The notes: a model not told the origin generated them from the letters alone. 64,000 nucleotides of DNA from VSJD01 sp964617825 (GCA_964617825.1 CAZTWL010000018.1:1-64000); one strand, 5' to 3'; counted from the stretch's first letter, positions 24,665-34,011 are shown. Translations and numbers: made by a program.

Positions 24665-25004
24665 CGTCTCCCGAGTCTTCTTTGCCATCATCCGCGGACT
24701 GGAATATCTTCCACAAGGCCGCCGCGCCGGCATAGCCAAAAGTGGCCAGGCATCCGTATAAAAACATTTTCAACAATTCGCCGGGCGGCCCGATCCCGGC
24801 GAGCGCATTGGCGCCCGACGGGGCTTCCGGGCCGTAATACATCAGCACCAGCACGATGGCGATGGAAGGCACCGGCACCACGACGGCAAGCACAAATTTC
24901 ATGTAGGCGGGAATGGGGGCCAGCTGAATCAGCCGCACCAGCCCGGCCGTGGCAACTATGCCGACAATAAAGGACGTTCCAAATTTGACCATGTGCGCGT
25001 TCAT
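24654..25004 (-). CDS. Small membrane protein overlapping thiD
   Basis: 116 residues with three hydrophobic segments (FIVGIVATAGLVRLI, FVLAVVVPVPSIAIVLVLMY, MFLYGCLATFGYAGAAALW) and an acidic tail ending DDGKEDSGDDDE. No family recognised. Its last codons overlap the start of thiD (ATGATGAGTAA), so the two are probably translationally coupled. It is divergent from dapL. A link to thiamine precursor transport would be speculation. Confidence 0.65.
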   Translation of the reverse strand: MNAHMVKFGTSFIVGIVATAGLVRLIQLAPIPAYMKFVLAVVVPVPSIAIVLVLMYYGPEAPSGANALAGIGPPGELLKMFLYGCLATFGYAGAAALWKIFQSADDGKEDSGDDDE

Positions 25005-25186
25005 TAATCAATATGGAATTTGGCCGGCATTAACCTTCGCCCTCGTTCGCTCCCTTGGGAAAGCGAGTATTGTTTTGGACACTACTGATGCTGGCAAACT
25101 ACCAAAAAAGGTTGTGGGTTCCAAAGCAAATCTTGAATCCTGCCGTCGGCAATGGTACATCTGAAGGCTACTGAAAGGAGTTTGGA

Positions 25187-26410
25187 ATGAATTTGCAGAC
25201 ATTATTTGCCGAACGGATTGGCGGGGCCGCCTTCGGCCTCTCGAATGAAATATACAAGTTCGAAAAAATCAAGCGCGCCAAGGCCGCGGCCCGCCAGGCG
25301 CATCCCGGCGTGGAATTGCTGGATTTTGGCGTGGGCGAGCCGGACCAGATGGCGCCCGCAGCCATCCGCCGCGCGCTGAAGAAAGCCGTGGACGATCCGG
25401 CCAACCGCGGCTATGCGGACAACGGTATCCAGGCCTTCAAAGTGGCGGCGACCAAGTACATGGCGGATTTTTTTGGCGTTATCGCTCTGAATCCGGATAC
25501 GGAAATCAATCATAGCATCGGCTCGAAGCCGGCCTTGGCCATGTTGCCGCTTTGTTTCATCAATCCCGGCGATGTGGCGCTGGTGACCGTGCCGGGCTAT
25601 CCGGTCCTGGCCACGCACACGAAATATCTGGGCGGCCAGGTGGTCAAGGTGCCTTTGCTGAAAAAGAACGGGTTCTATCCGGACCTCGATGCGCTGGACG
25701 CCTCCGCGGTGCAGCGCGCCAAGTTATTTTATGTCAATTACCCGAACAATCCCACCGGCGCGGCGCCGTCGGAGGAATTTTTCGATCGTTTGATTGCGTT
25801 TGCCCAGAGCCATAATATCCTGATCGTGCAGGATGCCGCCTATGCCACGCTGGTCTATGGGCGCAAGCCGCTTTCAATCCTCAGCCGGCCGGGCGGCAAG
25901 GAAGTTGCCGTGGAATTACATTCCATGAGCAAGAGTTATAACATGACCGGCTGGCGGCTGGGCTTCGTGGCCGGGGCGGCCCGGGTTGTCCAGGCCTATG
26001 CCGAGGTCAAGGACAATATGGATTCGGGCCAGTTCAAGGCCATCCAGCTGGCAGCCTGCGCGGGGATTGCCGACCGCAAGCTGGCGGATCGGATCAACCG
26101 GCATTACCGGCGCCGGCTGCGCAAGATGGTGAAGTGCCTGAGTGATGCAGGTTTTGCGGCGCGGATGCCGGGAGGCACTTTTTACCTGTATGTGCCGGCG
26201 CCCAGCGGCGCGGGAACGATCAACTTTGCCACGGCGCAGGATGCCTCCCAGTTCCTGATCCGGGAGCAACTGATTTCCACCGTGCCGTGGGATGATGCCG
26301 GCGCGTTTCTCAGGTTTTCAGCCACCTTCGAATCGGCCGGCGACAAGGATGATGACCGCGTCGTGGCCGAACTGGGCGCGCGTTTGGCCAAGGCGCAATT
26401 GCGCTTCTAA
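25187..26410 (+). CDS. dapL: LL-diaminopimelate aminotransferase
   Basis: 407 residues, PLP fold type I. Converts tetrahydrodipicolinate directly to LL-diaminopimelate for lysine and peptidoglycan synthesis, the route used by chlamydiae and other PVC bacteria. Seen here: LLDFGVGEPDQMAP, the GSKPALAMLP cofactor region, YPNNPTGAAP, and the PLP lysine K249 in SMSKSYNMTGWRLGF; FLRFSATF near the end binds the substrate carboxylate. AAGGAG precedes ATG 25187. Members of this group can be confused with other class I aminotransferases, so the dapL name carries some doubt. Confidence 0.85.
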   Translation: MNLQTLFAERIGGAAFGLSNEIYKFEKIKRAKAAARQAHPGVELLDFGVGEPDQMAPAAIRRALKKAVDDPANRGYADNGIQAFKVAATKYMADFFGVIALNPDTEINHSIGSKPALAMLPLCFINPGDVALVTVPGYPVLATHTKYLGGQVVKVPLLKKNGFYPDLDALDASAVQRAKLFYVNYPNNPTGAAPSEEFFDRLIAFAQSHNILIVQDAAYATLVYGRKPLSILSRPGGKEVAVELHSMSKSYNMTGWRLGFVAGAARVVQAYAEVKDNMDSGQFKAIQLAACAGIADRKLADRINRHYRRRLRKMVKCLSDAGFAARMPGGTFYLYVPAPSGAGTINFATAQDASQFLIREQLISTVPWDDAGAFLRFSATFESAGDKDDDRVVAELGARLAKAQLRF

Positions 26411-26423
26411 ATTGGATGTTGTC

Positions 26424-27458
26424 ATGAAAGCCATGATGTTGACGGGCCTGCGGGCCATGGAAATGCGCGAGGTTCCCGAGCCCAAGCTGGGGGCGGCGAC
26501 CGATGTGTTATTGAAGTTGGCCATGGTCGGCGTATGCGGCTCGGACATTCATTATTACGCCAAGGGTAAAATCGGCAGCCAGGTTGTCCAGTATCCTTTC
26601 ACGGTCGGCCATGAATGCGGCGCGGTTGTGGAACGGGTAGGGGCGGCCGTTACGCGAGTCAAGCCGGGCGACCGGGTGGCCGTGGAGCCCGCCATGTCCT
26701 GCGGACAATGCGACCAGTGCCTGAGCGGACGGCCGCATACCTGCCGTCGGTTGAAATTTCTGGGGTGTCCCGGCCAGGCCGAGGGGGTGCTTTCCGAGTA
26801 CATTGTAATACCGCAGGAGTGTTGTTTTCCGATCGAAGCCGGCATGACCCTGGAGCAGGCCGCGCTTTCCGAGCCGCTGGCCATCGGATTTTATGCGGTG
26901 CGCCGGGCGCTGCCCATGAAAGGCGCGCGCATTGCCATCTTGGGCGCCGGTCCGATCGGACTGAGTGTGCTGGTGTGCGCGCGGGCCATGGGAGCACAGG
27001 CGATCTATATAACCGACAAAATCGATATGCGTTTGGCGGTGGCGAAAGCTGCCGGCGCCACCTGGGGCGGCAACCCGGGCCGGATTGATATCGTCAAAAC
27101 CGTTACTTCCTGCGAGCCCTTGCTGCTGGATGCCGTTTTCGAATGTTGCGGGGATCAGTCGGCTTTGGATGAGGGTGTTGAGCTGTTGCGGCCGGGAGGC
27201 AAACTCATGTTGGTGGGTATCCCGGAGACGGATCGGGTGTCTTTTGTGATTGACCGTACGCGTCGCAAAGAGCTTAGCATCCTGAATGTGCGCCGGCAGT
27301 GCGAATCGCTAAGTCCGACACTGGCCTTGATGGCCTCTGGGTTTTTGAAAGCCGATTTCATGATTACCCACCGCTTTCGTTTCGACCAGGCCAAGGAGGC
27401 TTTCGACTTGGTAGCCGCCTATCGGGATGGAGTGGTTAAGGCGATGATTCGAATTTAA
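26424..27458 (+). CDS. Zinc-dependent sorbitol/xylitol-type dehydrogenase
   Basis: 344 residues of the medium-chain dehydrogenase family. Catalytic zinc ligands are in VGVCGSDIHYY (Cys) and VGHECGAVV (His-Glu). Structural zinc cysteines are in CGQCDQCLSGRPHTC. The NAD-binding Rossmann turn is AILGAGPIGLSVLV. Closest to L-iditol/xylitol/threonine dehydrogenases; the exact polyol is not decided by sequence. It starts 13 bp after the dapL stop, probably in the same transcript, although no functional link is obvious. The longer frame from 26292 overlaps dapL and is rejected. Confidence 0.85.
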   Translation: MKAMMLTGLRAMEMREVPEPKLGAATDVLLKLAMVGVCGSDIHYYAKGKIGSQVVQYPFTVGHECGAVVERVGAAVTRVKPGDRVAVEPAMSCGQCDQCLSGRPHTCRRLKFLGCPGQAEGVLSEYIVIPQECCFPIEAGMTLEQAALSEPLAIGFYAVRRALPMKGARIAILGAGPIGLSVLVCARAMGAQAIYITDKIDMRLAVAKAAGATWGGNPGRIDIVKTVTSCEPLLLDAVFECCGDQSALDEGVELLRPGGKLMLVGIPETDRVSFVIDRTRRKELSILNVRRQCESLSPTLALMASGFLKADFMITHRFRFDQAKEAFDLVAAYRDGVVKAMIRI

Positions 27459-27630
27459 CGATGCAAGCATTCGATCAAAAAGTTCTTTTTGGGCTGCCGG
27501 AAAAGGCAAGCCGATCAAAGATCTTTGCTCTTGGGGTCGGGACATTATCTCAACCCGGGACGAAGAGCGGATCATTGTAGTCAGCACTAATTGCCCGTTG
27601 TCAATTGTCCGCTATTTGTTATAGGTTCCC

Positions 27631-28107
27631 ATGCCTTCCGCCGAAGAAAATCGTACGCCTCGAATCGTCAACCGCAAGGTGCACCGGGATTATACGGTGC
27701 TGGAGCGGATTGAGACCGGCATTGTCCTGCTGGGAACGGAAGTTAAATCCATCCGCGAGGGCCATGCGGATTTGACGGGCGGCTATGCCGTGGTGGAAGG
27801 CGACGCCATCGTGCTCCGCGATGTCCACATCAAGCCTTTCGAATTCGGGCACCAGTTCAATCACGAGCCGCGCCGGCCGCGGCGTCTGCTCCTGCACAAG
27901 CATGAAATCAAGCGGCTGCTGGGCAAGGTTACGCTCAAAGGCTGCACGCTCATTCCCCTGGCCTTGTATTTCAACCGCCGCGGCAAAATCAAGATCGAGC
28001 TTGGCCTTTGCCAGGGCAAACATAACATCGACAAGCGCGAAACGCTGAAACGCAAGACTGCCGACCGCGAAGCCGAGCGCACCCTGGCCATGCGCCGGAA
28101 ATCGTAA
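27631..28107 (+). CDS. smpB: SsrA-binding protein
   Basis: 158 residues, full length. Binds tmRNA and delivers it to stalled ribosomes for trans-translation. Conserved blocks are NRKVHRDYTVLERIETGIVL, GTEVKSIREGHADLTGGYAV, RRLLLHKHEIKRLLGKV, CTLIPLALYFNRRGKIKIELGL and the basic C-terminal tail KRETLKRKTADREAERTLAM. The start ATG at 27631 fits the family N-terminus. I looked for the ssrA (tmRNA) gene in the following 200 bp and found nothing that resembles it. Confidence 0.93.
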   Translation: MPSAEENRTPRIVNRKVHRDYTVLERIETGIVLLGTEVKSIREGHADLTGGYAVVEGDAIVLRDVHIKPFEFGHQFNHEPRRPRRLLLHKHEIKRLLGKVTLKGCTLIPLALYFNRRGKIKIELGLCQGKHNIDKRETLKRKTADREAERTLAMRRKS

Positions 28108-28142
28108 CGCTATCAACCGCCAAGAAAACGGCGATCTGCATT

Positions 28143-28331
28143 GGCATCCCACAGGAAGCTCTGACTGGGAGCTGTGGGCCATAGACCGCAGGAAAACACC
28201 AAGAAAAGAGACGATTATGAAAAGCCCTTCAAAATCCTCAGTTCCGGCTTTTCCAACTTGGATTTATTCGATTCCGATCTACAGCCTTCGGCCTACAGTC
28301 TACAGTCCTAGGCGTCCCTGTGGGACGCCAG
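28143..28331. repeat. Inverted repeat pair and CTACAG repeats after smpB
   Basis: TGGCATCCCACAGG (28143-28156) is matched in reverse by CCTGTGGGACGCCA (28318-28331) with one mismatch. Between them are a local hairpin CCCAC/GTGGG with inner AGCTC/GAGCT (28148-28178) and three CTACAG-type repeats (28280-28308). The right arm itself contains GGCGTCCC-TGT-GGGACGCC (28311-28329), which overlaps the truncated 3' end of the FGE-like pseudogene. It could be a small non-autonomous element or simply transcription-end structure. Confidence 0.35.
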
Positions 28332-29153
28332 TGGACGATCTGCATTTTTTGCCAATAAGCTGACGAAATTGCGCAGCCCTGCCCGCCGCGTTTTGCCCGA
28401 CGATGCTTCGTAATCGGCATACCAATCCCAGCACCACTCGTACAAATTTCCGGTCATATCGTGCAGCCCATATCCGTTGGCGGCAAATACGCCAACCGGA
28501 CTTGTATAGGGTGCGATGCCGTCGTTATATGTCGGGTGATACCCGCGCGTGGGACTGACATCGTACGGATATTGCAAGTCGCGGTCGTTGCTCCAATAAT
28601 TCGCCTGGCTATGCGTGATGGCATCCACATCTGACCATGAAAACCGATGGCCGGCTGCTCCGCCGCGTGCCGCTTTTTCCCATTCCGCCTCGGTCGGCAG
28701 GCGATACCCGCTTGCGCTCCAGTTCACGCAGTCATTGGAGAGGTCGATGTTGCCGGCCCGGTAGACAGTTGTCCGGGCCGACGTGGTGTAATAGCAGGGC
28801 GTCAGTCTTTCTTTCTAGCTCCGCGCATTACACCACTTGAGGCATTCATACCAGCTGACGGTATGCACCGGATGAGACGAGGCCTTGCCCGCAGCCAACG
28901 CAGGGTCGAACGAGTACCCGTGCGCAATGGCCCAGACATAGACCTCGTCCCACAGGGCTTTGGAAACTTCAACGGTTTCCATGTAGAAGTTGGTGATCGT
29001 GACCGAATGCAGGGGCAATTCGTCGGGCCGACCTTCTTCGAAGGTGTTGCCCATGGTGAAGCTCCCGGCGGGGATCAGGACCATGTCGGCGGAGGCGCTC
29101 ACGCAAATGCTGCCCGCCAGAACACAGAACCATTTCAACAAGGCAGTGTTCAT
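28308..29153 (-). pseudogene. Formylglycine-generating-enzyme-like (SUMF1) protein, broken
   Basis: Two frames read as one protein interrupted by a TAG at 28815-28817. The first half has a signal peptide (WFCVLAGSICVSASA) and MVLIPAGSFTMGN, the typical FGE/SUMF1 opening, then VTITNFYMETVEVSKALWD and VHTVSWYECLKWCNARS. After the amber codon the same frame goes on KERLTPCYYTT..., then YRLPTEAEWEKAARGG and GLHDMTGNLYEWCWDWY. The C-terminal end of the domain (the RGGSW-type strand) is missing and replaced by an unrelated 25-residue tail. A nonsense codon plus loss of the end point to a dead gene. FGE-like proteins activate sulfatases, or act as lectin-like modules in PVC bacteria. Confidence 0.8.
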
Positions 29154-29588
29154 AGCACCCCTTTCCGAACAATTAGTTAATGAAACTTGTGATCAAGCAC
29201 CCCTCGCCAAAAACCATGCTTTATTGAATATACGAACGACAACACCACATCTTCATGATAATAAGTCTATCCTCACCAAGGCATAAGTCAATACCGCAAT
29301 TGTCGGCGTCCGGCGTTGGCTGGATGCAATGCTGCCAAGCCAGACATAAATCATTCCGATTGAGACAGAAATCATGAAGGCATTAAGTTCGAAGGACATG
29401 GATGGGCGCAATACGCCGCGCGGAGCGCATTTAGCAAAGGGGAATATGGGCCTGCAATCCGCCGTTTGCTTAACGACAGGCGCGCAAGCTTACGTTACGG
29501 CACGCGGCTGCCAACCTTACGAGACAATGACCTGAAGCAAGCGCAGGCTCTGCGGTTTGCGTGTCCAGAGCGCGTTGTCCTTGTCATT
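29154..29588. other. Intergenic region, no gene recognised
   Basis: About 435 bp between the 5' end of the FGE-like pseudogene and the 3' end of the tautomerase gene, both on the minus strand. No ORF with similarity, RNA gene or strong hairpin was found. It should contain the old promoter of the pseudogene. Confidence 0.5.
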
Positions 29589-29933
29589 CTATCCGAAAGT
29601 GCCGCCATTGAAGCCCCAATTTGTCGCCGGGACTTCCGTGAATGTCATGTAAACCCGGTCGGGAGGGATTTGCAGCTTTTCTTTGAGCAGCGTGCAGAGT
29701 GCCTGGGAAAGCATTCTGTTCACAGACGGGGTCAAGCCGCCAATCCCGCGGATATCGGCAAATACCGCCGGTCCGGTCGTCCCGGCCATCATGGACGCCA
29801 TATTGCTTACGGTGGCCATGACATATTTCTCCGGCTTGCCGGTGATCTCGGCCAGCATCTTGGAGAGCGCCGGCAGCAGGTTCTTGGCTTGCTCGTCCGA
29901 AACGTTCGCGACTTCCAGTTTGATTAATGGCAT
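29589..29933 (-). CDS. MIF/tautomerase-superfamily protein
   Basis: 114 residues beginning MPLIKLEVANVSDEQAKNLL after the initiator Met; Pro2 is the catalytic base of the tautomerase superfamily. The length and internal repeats match the macrophage-migration-inhibitory-factor/phenylpyruvate-tautomerase group (trimer of ~114-residue subunits); ATNWGFNGGTFG at the C-terminus is the MIF-type ending. A perfect AGGAGG lies 5 bp before ATG 29933, which fixes the start against the longer frame from 29990. Physiological substrate unknown. Single gene, no operon partners. Confidence 0.85.
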   Translation of the reverse strand: MPLIKLEVANVSDEQAKNLLPALSKMLAEITGKPEKYVMATVSNMASMMAGTTGPAVFADIRGIGGLTPSVNRMLSQALCTLLKEKLQIPPDRVYMTFTEVPATNWGFNGGTFG

Positions 29934-30184
29934 GCGATCCTCCTTTGCCTGAGTGCCAGAACGACGATTTAACCTTGGCATAAATACCATGAAAGCCCGC
30001 CCGTTTCAAAACATTATTCTCGATTTTCGCACGGAAATGGATATATAGATTACAAGTTTTATTATAGAATGCGGATATTGAATTTTAGCCCGCATGCCTC
30101 GGAAGCGTTCCCATTCAGCACCGTTTATTCTTGGAGCGCAGGCTGCCTGGAATGTCAGGCGCTTTGCTGTGAGGAAGCTGCAAT

Positions 30185-30393
30185 ATGACAAACCAATGGA
30201 TTATATCTGCGTCCATATGCGGTTACGCCCTTGTTCTCTGCGGCTGTGGCGTCAAACAGCCGGTCCCGTCCGATGAGGTCGCCGGACTGTTGCGCTGGAT
30301 CAGGTTTAGGCGTTGATCGAGCTATATGGCGCCCTGGGCGGCATGGCTGCCGCGCCGGAGAAAGCGAAGGAGGAAAGGAAGAAAGCGAGGTGA
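30185..30393 (+). pseudogene. Small lipoprotein, apparently frameshifted
   Basis: ATG 30185 opens MTNQWIISASICGYALVLCGCG, a type II signal peptide with lipobox LCGC, and stops after 43 codons at 30316. The neighbouring frame continues ALIELYGALGGMAAAPEKAK... to 30393, ending 3 bp before the HNH gene. One extra G in TTTAGGCG would join the two into a ~69-residue lipoprotein. It is either a short 43-residue product or a gene broken by a one-base loss. No homology recognised. Confidence 0.4.
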
Positions 30394-30396
30394 CGC

Positions 30397-30798
30397 ATGC
30401 GATCGAAGACGCCCTTAAGTCCCGAGCGGCAAGCGCAATTGCTTGCCGAACTGCATCGTGACATTGATATCCGCCAGAAGAGCTACCGCGAGCGGGCGCT
30501 AAAAATTTATCCGCACGTTTGTGCGCGTTGCGGGCGCACGCTTTCCGGGAAACGGCTGACCGAGCTTACCGTCCATCACAAGGACCATAACCACGACAAC
30601 AATCCTCCCGATGGCAGCAACTGGGAACTGCTTTGCCTGTATTGTCACGACCATGAGCACGACAAGCATGGCATTGCCGGGTATTACGACGGATCGGTGG
30701 CCGAGTCCCGCCAGCCATCGCCTTCCATCTTCAAGCCGTTCGAAGGGTTGGATCTCCTCAAGCCGGCCAAGCGACAGGATGCCAAAGAGAAAACGTAA
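30397..30798 (+). CDS. HNH endonuclease, YajD-like
   Basis: 133 residues. The HNH motif is complete: CARCGRTLSGKRLTELTVHHKDHNHDNNPP, with the zinc-binding CxxC, the HH pair, the central Asn in SNWELLCLYCHDHEH, and the second CxxxH. Length and surroundings match the YajD/YisB family of small stand-alone HNH proteins whose biological role is unknown. The tail (SIFKPFEGLDLLKP) is also conserved in YajD. It is likely co-transcribed with the ferredoxin-nitroreductase 11 bp downstream. Confidence 0.85.
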   Translation: MRSKTPLSPERQAQLLAELHRDIDIRQKSYRERALKIYPHVCARCGRTLSGKRLTELTVHHKDHNHDNNPPDGSNWELLCLYCHDHEHDKHGIAGYYDGSVAESRQPSPSIFKPFEGLDLLKPAKRQDAKEKT

Positions 30799-30809
30799 GG
30801 AGCTGTGCT

Positions 30810-31634
30810 ATGGAATTCTTGACTGTCGATGAAAAGAAGTGCGTGCGCTGCGGACTTTGCGCTCGGGTTTGTCCGATGCAGCTAATCGAATTCGATGAGC
30901 GCGATGGTGTCCCCGAGCCGATCGAGGGCGCCGCCGAGCGGTGCATCAATTGCGGCCATTGCCTGGCCGTCTGTCCCTGCGACGCGCTGGCCCTTGCCGC
31001 CATGCCGTTGGAGAAATGCCGGAAAATGAAGTCCGCCGGGATGGTTACGTTCGAGGAGTTGGATGATTTTTTAAAAAGCAGAAGGTCGATGCGCGTTTAT
31101 AAGCCGGAAAGCGTCGGGCGCGAAATGTTGGCAAAGCTAATCGATGTTGCCCGTTATGCGCCGTCGGGGATCAACCGGCAGCCGATTAAGTGGGCGGTGG
31201 TCTTGGAGCGCGAGAAGGTTCGGCAAGTCGCCGGGGCGGCAGTCGACTGGATGCGCGGGATGACCAGGAGCAAGGCGCCCTTGGCGGCTGCTTTAAACAT
31301 GGAAAATATCGTTGCTGCCTGGGAAAAAGGCGCCGACTGGATTTGCCGCGGGGCGCCGCACTTGGTTCTGGCCTATGCCTTGAAAGGCGATATGACGGCG
31401 GCCCAGGCCGCGGTGACGGCTTTGACTTATCTGGAGCTTGCTGCGGCGGCAAACAAGTTGGGCGCCTGTTGGGCCGGTTATGTGAATCTTGCGGTCAATT
31501 TGTCTCCGGATGTGCGCAAATTAGTCGGCCTGCCTTCGAGGGCGGATTGTTTTGGCGCGATGATGGTAGGCTATCCGGGGATAAGTTATTCCAGGATTCC
31601 GCTGCGTAATCCGCCGCATATTGTTTGGCGTTGA
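30810..31634 (+). CDS. Ferredoxin-nitroreductase fusion
   Basis: 274 residues. The N-terminal 2x[4Fe-4S] ferredoxin domain has CVRCGLCARVCP (11-22) and CINCGHCLAVCP (45-56). The nitroreductase domain (~85-274) has the FMN-binding start FLKSRRSMRVYKPE, ARYAPSGINRQPIKWAVV, and the helix YLELAAAANKLGACWAGY. Such fusions reduce nitro or quinone compounds with electrons from the built-in clusters and are common in anaerobes. AGGAG precedes ATG 30810. This supports an anaerobic or facultative life style. Confidence 0.88.
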   Translation: MEFLTVDEKKCVRCGLCARVCPMQLIEFDERDGVPEPIEGAAERCINCGHCLAVCPCDALALAAMPLEKCRKMKSAGMVTFEELDDFLKSRRSMRVYKPESVGREMLAKLIDVARYAPSGINRQPIKWAVVLEREKVRQVAGAAVDWMRGMTRSKAPLAAALNMENIVAAWEKGADWICRGAPHLVLAYALKGDMTAAQAAVTALTYLELAAAANKLGACWAGYVNLAVNLSPDVRKLVGLPSRADCFGAMMVGYPGISYSRIPLRNPPHIVWR

Positions 31635-31731
31635 CATATGGCCCGTTACGCGGCATGGGAGCGTTCCTGTGCGCCGCTGGCGACGTGATCCGAGATCCAT
31701 AAACTTGCGGTGATCAGGGGATAGAGATCGT

Positions 31732-34011
31732 ATGGAAATTGACATTAGCACGCTGATCTTGGTGTCGGGCCTTACGCATATCATCCAATTCATCGTTTTC
31801 GTCCACCAGTATCGGGTCAATAAAGCCTTCCGCGGCGTGGAATGGTGGTTGTTGTGGAGCGTTGCGGAGGTGATCGGCTTCACCTTTATGCTCCTGCGGC
31901 AAATGCCATCAATTAGTTTGCTCGCCATAATCGGCCAGAACTCATTGATCATTGCAGGGGTAATGTTTCTTTATATCGGCATCTTGCGATTTTTCGACAA
32001 GCGCGAGAGTCGGATCCTGCTTGCTTCGATCTTTGCGGCTTTTCTGGCCTCCTTTAATTATTTTCTTTTCCTGCAGGTCAATTATGAAGCGCGCAGCATT
32101 GTGATATCAGCCACCCTGGCGACCTTTTCGTTCCTGTCCGCGCAGGCGCTCCTGGTTCACAAGACGCGCAGCGTTGCAGCCACCGCGAGTTTTCTCGCCG
32201 TGGTTTTATTGGCCCACGGCTGTTTTCACGTGGTCCGCGCCGAGCTGATTCTGGCCGGAATTCCGGCGGGCATGGTTTTTGCATCGACGCTGCTGAATAT
32301 TGGCACTTATCTTGATGCGATTGTCGCCGGCAACATATTGACTTTCGGCTTTATCATCATGATCAACCAGCGCTTGCACTCGCGGCTGAGGGAAGCCAAG
32401 GAAGAGATCGAAAAAATATTCATTACCAGCCCCGATGCGGTCGTTATTTCCCGCATGAGCGACGGCTTGATTACGAATGTCAATGAAGGCTTCTCGGTCA
32501 TAACAGGCTTTAGCCGTGACGAAGCCATCGGCAAATCGATCGTTGGCCTTAAGATCTGGAACAATCCGGACGACCGTCAGGCAATCCTCGATGAATTGCG
32601 CGCCAGAGGTTTTTGCAACAACATAGAAGCTATTTTCCGGCGAAAAGACGGCCGCGAGAGCTTTGGCCTTCTTTCGGCCAACATCATTGAACTGCAATAT
32701 GACCAGTATATGATCAGCATTACGCGCGATATCACCGAGCGCAAGCGGGGTGAAAAAGTTCTGCAACAGGCCAAAGCCAACCTTGAAAAGGCCAATCGAC
32801 AATTGCAGGAGGCGTTTGAACAGGAAAGCAAGCTTACTGCCCAGGCCCAGGCCGGCAGCGCCGCCAAGAGTCAATTTGTGGCCACCATCAGTCACGAAAT
32901 TCGTACGCCCTTGAACGGGATTATCGGCATCGGGGAGCTCCTGCAGGCGACCAATCTGTCGGCCGAACAGAAGAAATACGTGCAAATTATCAATGCCAGC
33001 GCGGAAATTCTCCTGAATATCGTCAATTCCACGCTCGATTTTTCGAAAATCGAGGCCGGCAAGATTGAACTGGAACATGTCGATTTCCATCTCGGTACGC
33101 GCATGGATGAAATTATGCGGGTATTGGCCATGAATGCTGTCAGGAAAAAACTGGAAGTTATTCATTCCATAGCCCCGGATGTTCCGCTAAATCTGAATGG
33201 CGATCCCGGGCGCCTGCGCCAGATCCTTGTGAACCTTACCGGTAATGCCATTAAATTCACCACGGCAGGGAAAATTACCGTGCGCGTGACCTTGATCGAG
33301 GAAAAGCAAGGCAAAGCGTTTATCAACTTTGCCGTGCGCGATACCGGCATCGGCATTCCGGCCGACAAAATGGACCAGTTATTCAAAGCTTTTACCCAGC
33401 TGGATGCTTCCATGGCGCGCAAGTTTGGCGGAACAGGCCTGGGGCTGGCGATCTCCAAGGGCCTGGTGGAGCAGATGGGCGGGACAATCGGCGTCGAAAG
33501 TGTTCCGGGCAAAGGTTCGACATTCTGGTTCACAGTCCCGTTCTTAAGACAGCAAGGCGCCGTTCAGCCGCCGAAACAGTCCGAGCTCGCAGCCGTTGCC
33601 GGGGAAACTTCCAAAATCGAATCCCGGCGCATTCTTGTGGCCGAAGATAACAAGGTCAACCAAATTGTTATTGCCGGAATCCTGAAAAAAATGGGGCATG
33701 CGGTCGATATCGTGGCCGATGGCCGCGAGGCGGTCAGCGCGCTGGAAAAGGCCGACTATGACCTGGTGTTGATGGATATCCAAATGCCCGGCATGGACGG
33801 ATATGAAGCTACGAACCTGATTCGAAGTCCAAAAACACCGGTGCGCAATCCTTCTATTCCCATCCTGGCGCTCACGGCGCATACCCTGCCGGAGGAATTG
33901 AATAAATGCATGGTCGTAGGCATGAACGGCTGTCTTGCAAAGCCGGTCAACATGCAATCGGTTGCCGATGCCATTGCCAAGATTGCTCTTCCTTGCCCCT
34001 CTCGTTCCTAG
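31732..34011 (+). CDS. Hybrid sensor histidine kinase/response regulator
   Basis: 759 residues. About seven membrane helices (1-215), PAS domain (~228-345, FITSPDAVVISRMSDGLITN), coiled coil (345-375), HisKA domain with phospho-acceptor His388 in FVATISHEIRTPLNGIIG, HATPase domain (N box LVNLTGNAIKF, G1 DTGIGIP, G2 GTGLGLAIS), then a receiver domain from ~635 (ILVAEDNKVNQ) with phospho-acceptor Asp682 in LVLMDIQMPGMDG and Lys in LAKPVN. It needs an Hpt protein or another receiver downstream; none is adjacent. Stand-alone gene, signal unknown. Confidence 0.9.
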   Translation: MEIDISTLILVSGLTHIIQFIVFVHQYRVNKAFRGVEWWLLWSVAEVIGFTFMLLRQMPSISLLAIIGQNSLIIAGVMFLYIGILRFFDKRESRILLASIFAAFLASFNYFLFLQVNYEARSIVISATLATFSFLSAQALLVHKTRSVAATASFLAVVLLAHGCFHVVRAELILAGIPAGMVFASTLLNIGTYLDAIVAGNILTFGFIIMINQRLHSRLREAKEEIEKIFITSPDAVVISRMSDGLITNVNEGFSVITGFSRDEAIGKSIVGLKIWNNPDDRQAILDELRARGFCNNIEAIFRRKDGRESFGLLSANIIELQYDQYMISITRDITERKRGEKVLQQAKANLEKANRQLQEAFEQESKLTAQAQAGSAAKSQFVATISHEIRTPLNGIIGIGELLQATNLSAEQKKYVQIINASAEILLNIVNSTLDFSKIEAGKIELEHVDFHLGTRMDEIMRVLAMNAVRKKLEVIHSIAPDVPLNLNGDPGRLRQILVNLTGNAIKFTTAGKITVRVTLIEEKQGKAFINFAVRDTGIGIPADKMDQLFKAFTQLDASMARKFGGTGLGLAISKGLVEQMGGTIGVESVPGKGSTFWFTVPFLRQQGAVQPPKQSELAAVAGETSKIESRRILVAEDNKVNQIVIAGILKKMGHAVDIVADGREAVSALEKADYDLVLMDIQMPGMDGYEATNLIRSPKTPVRNPSIPILALTAHTLPEELNKCMVVGMNGCLAKPVNMQSVADAIAKIALPCPSRS

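Noticed and set aside
24665..25186. TPP riboswitch upstream of thiD
   Set aside because: The thiD start lies inside the preceding gene and the region upstream of that gene shows no conserved thi-box pattern.
27459..28307. tmRNA (ssrA) gene next to smpB
   Set aside because: No tRNA-Ala-like ends or tag ORF were found in the sequence either side of smpB.
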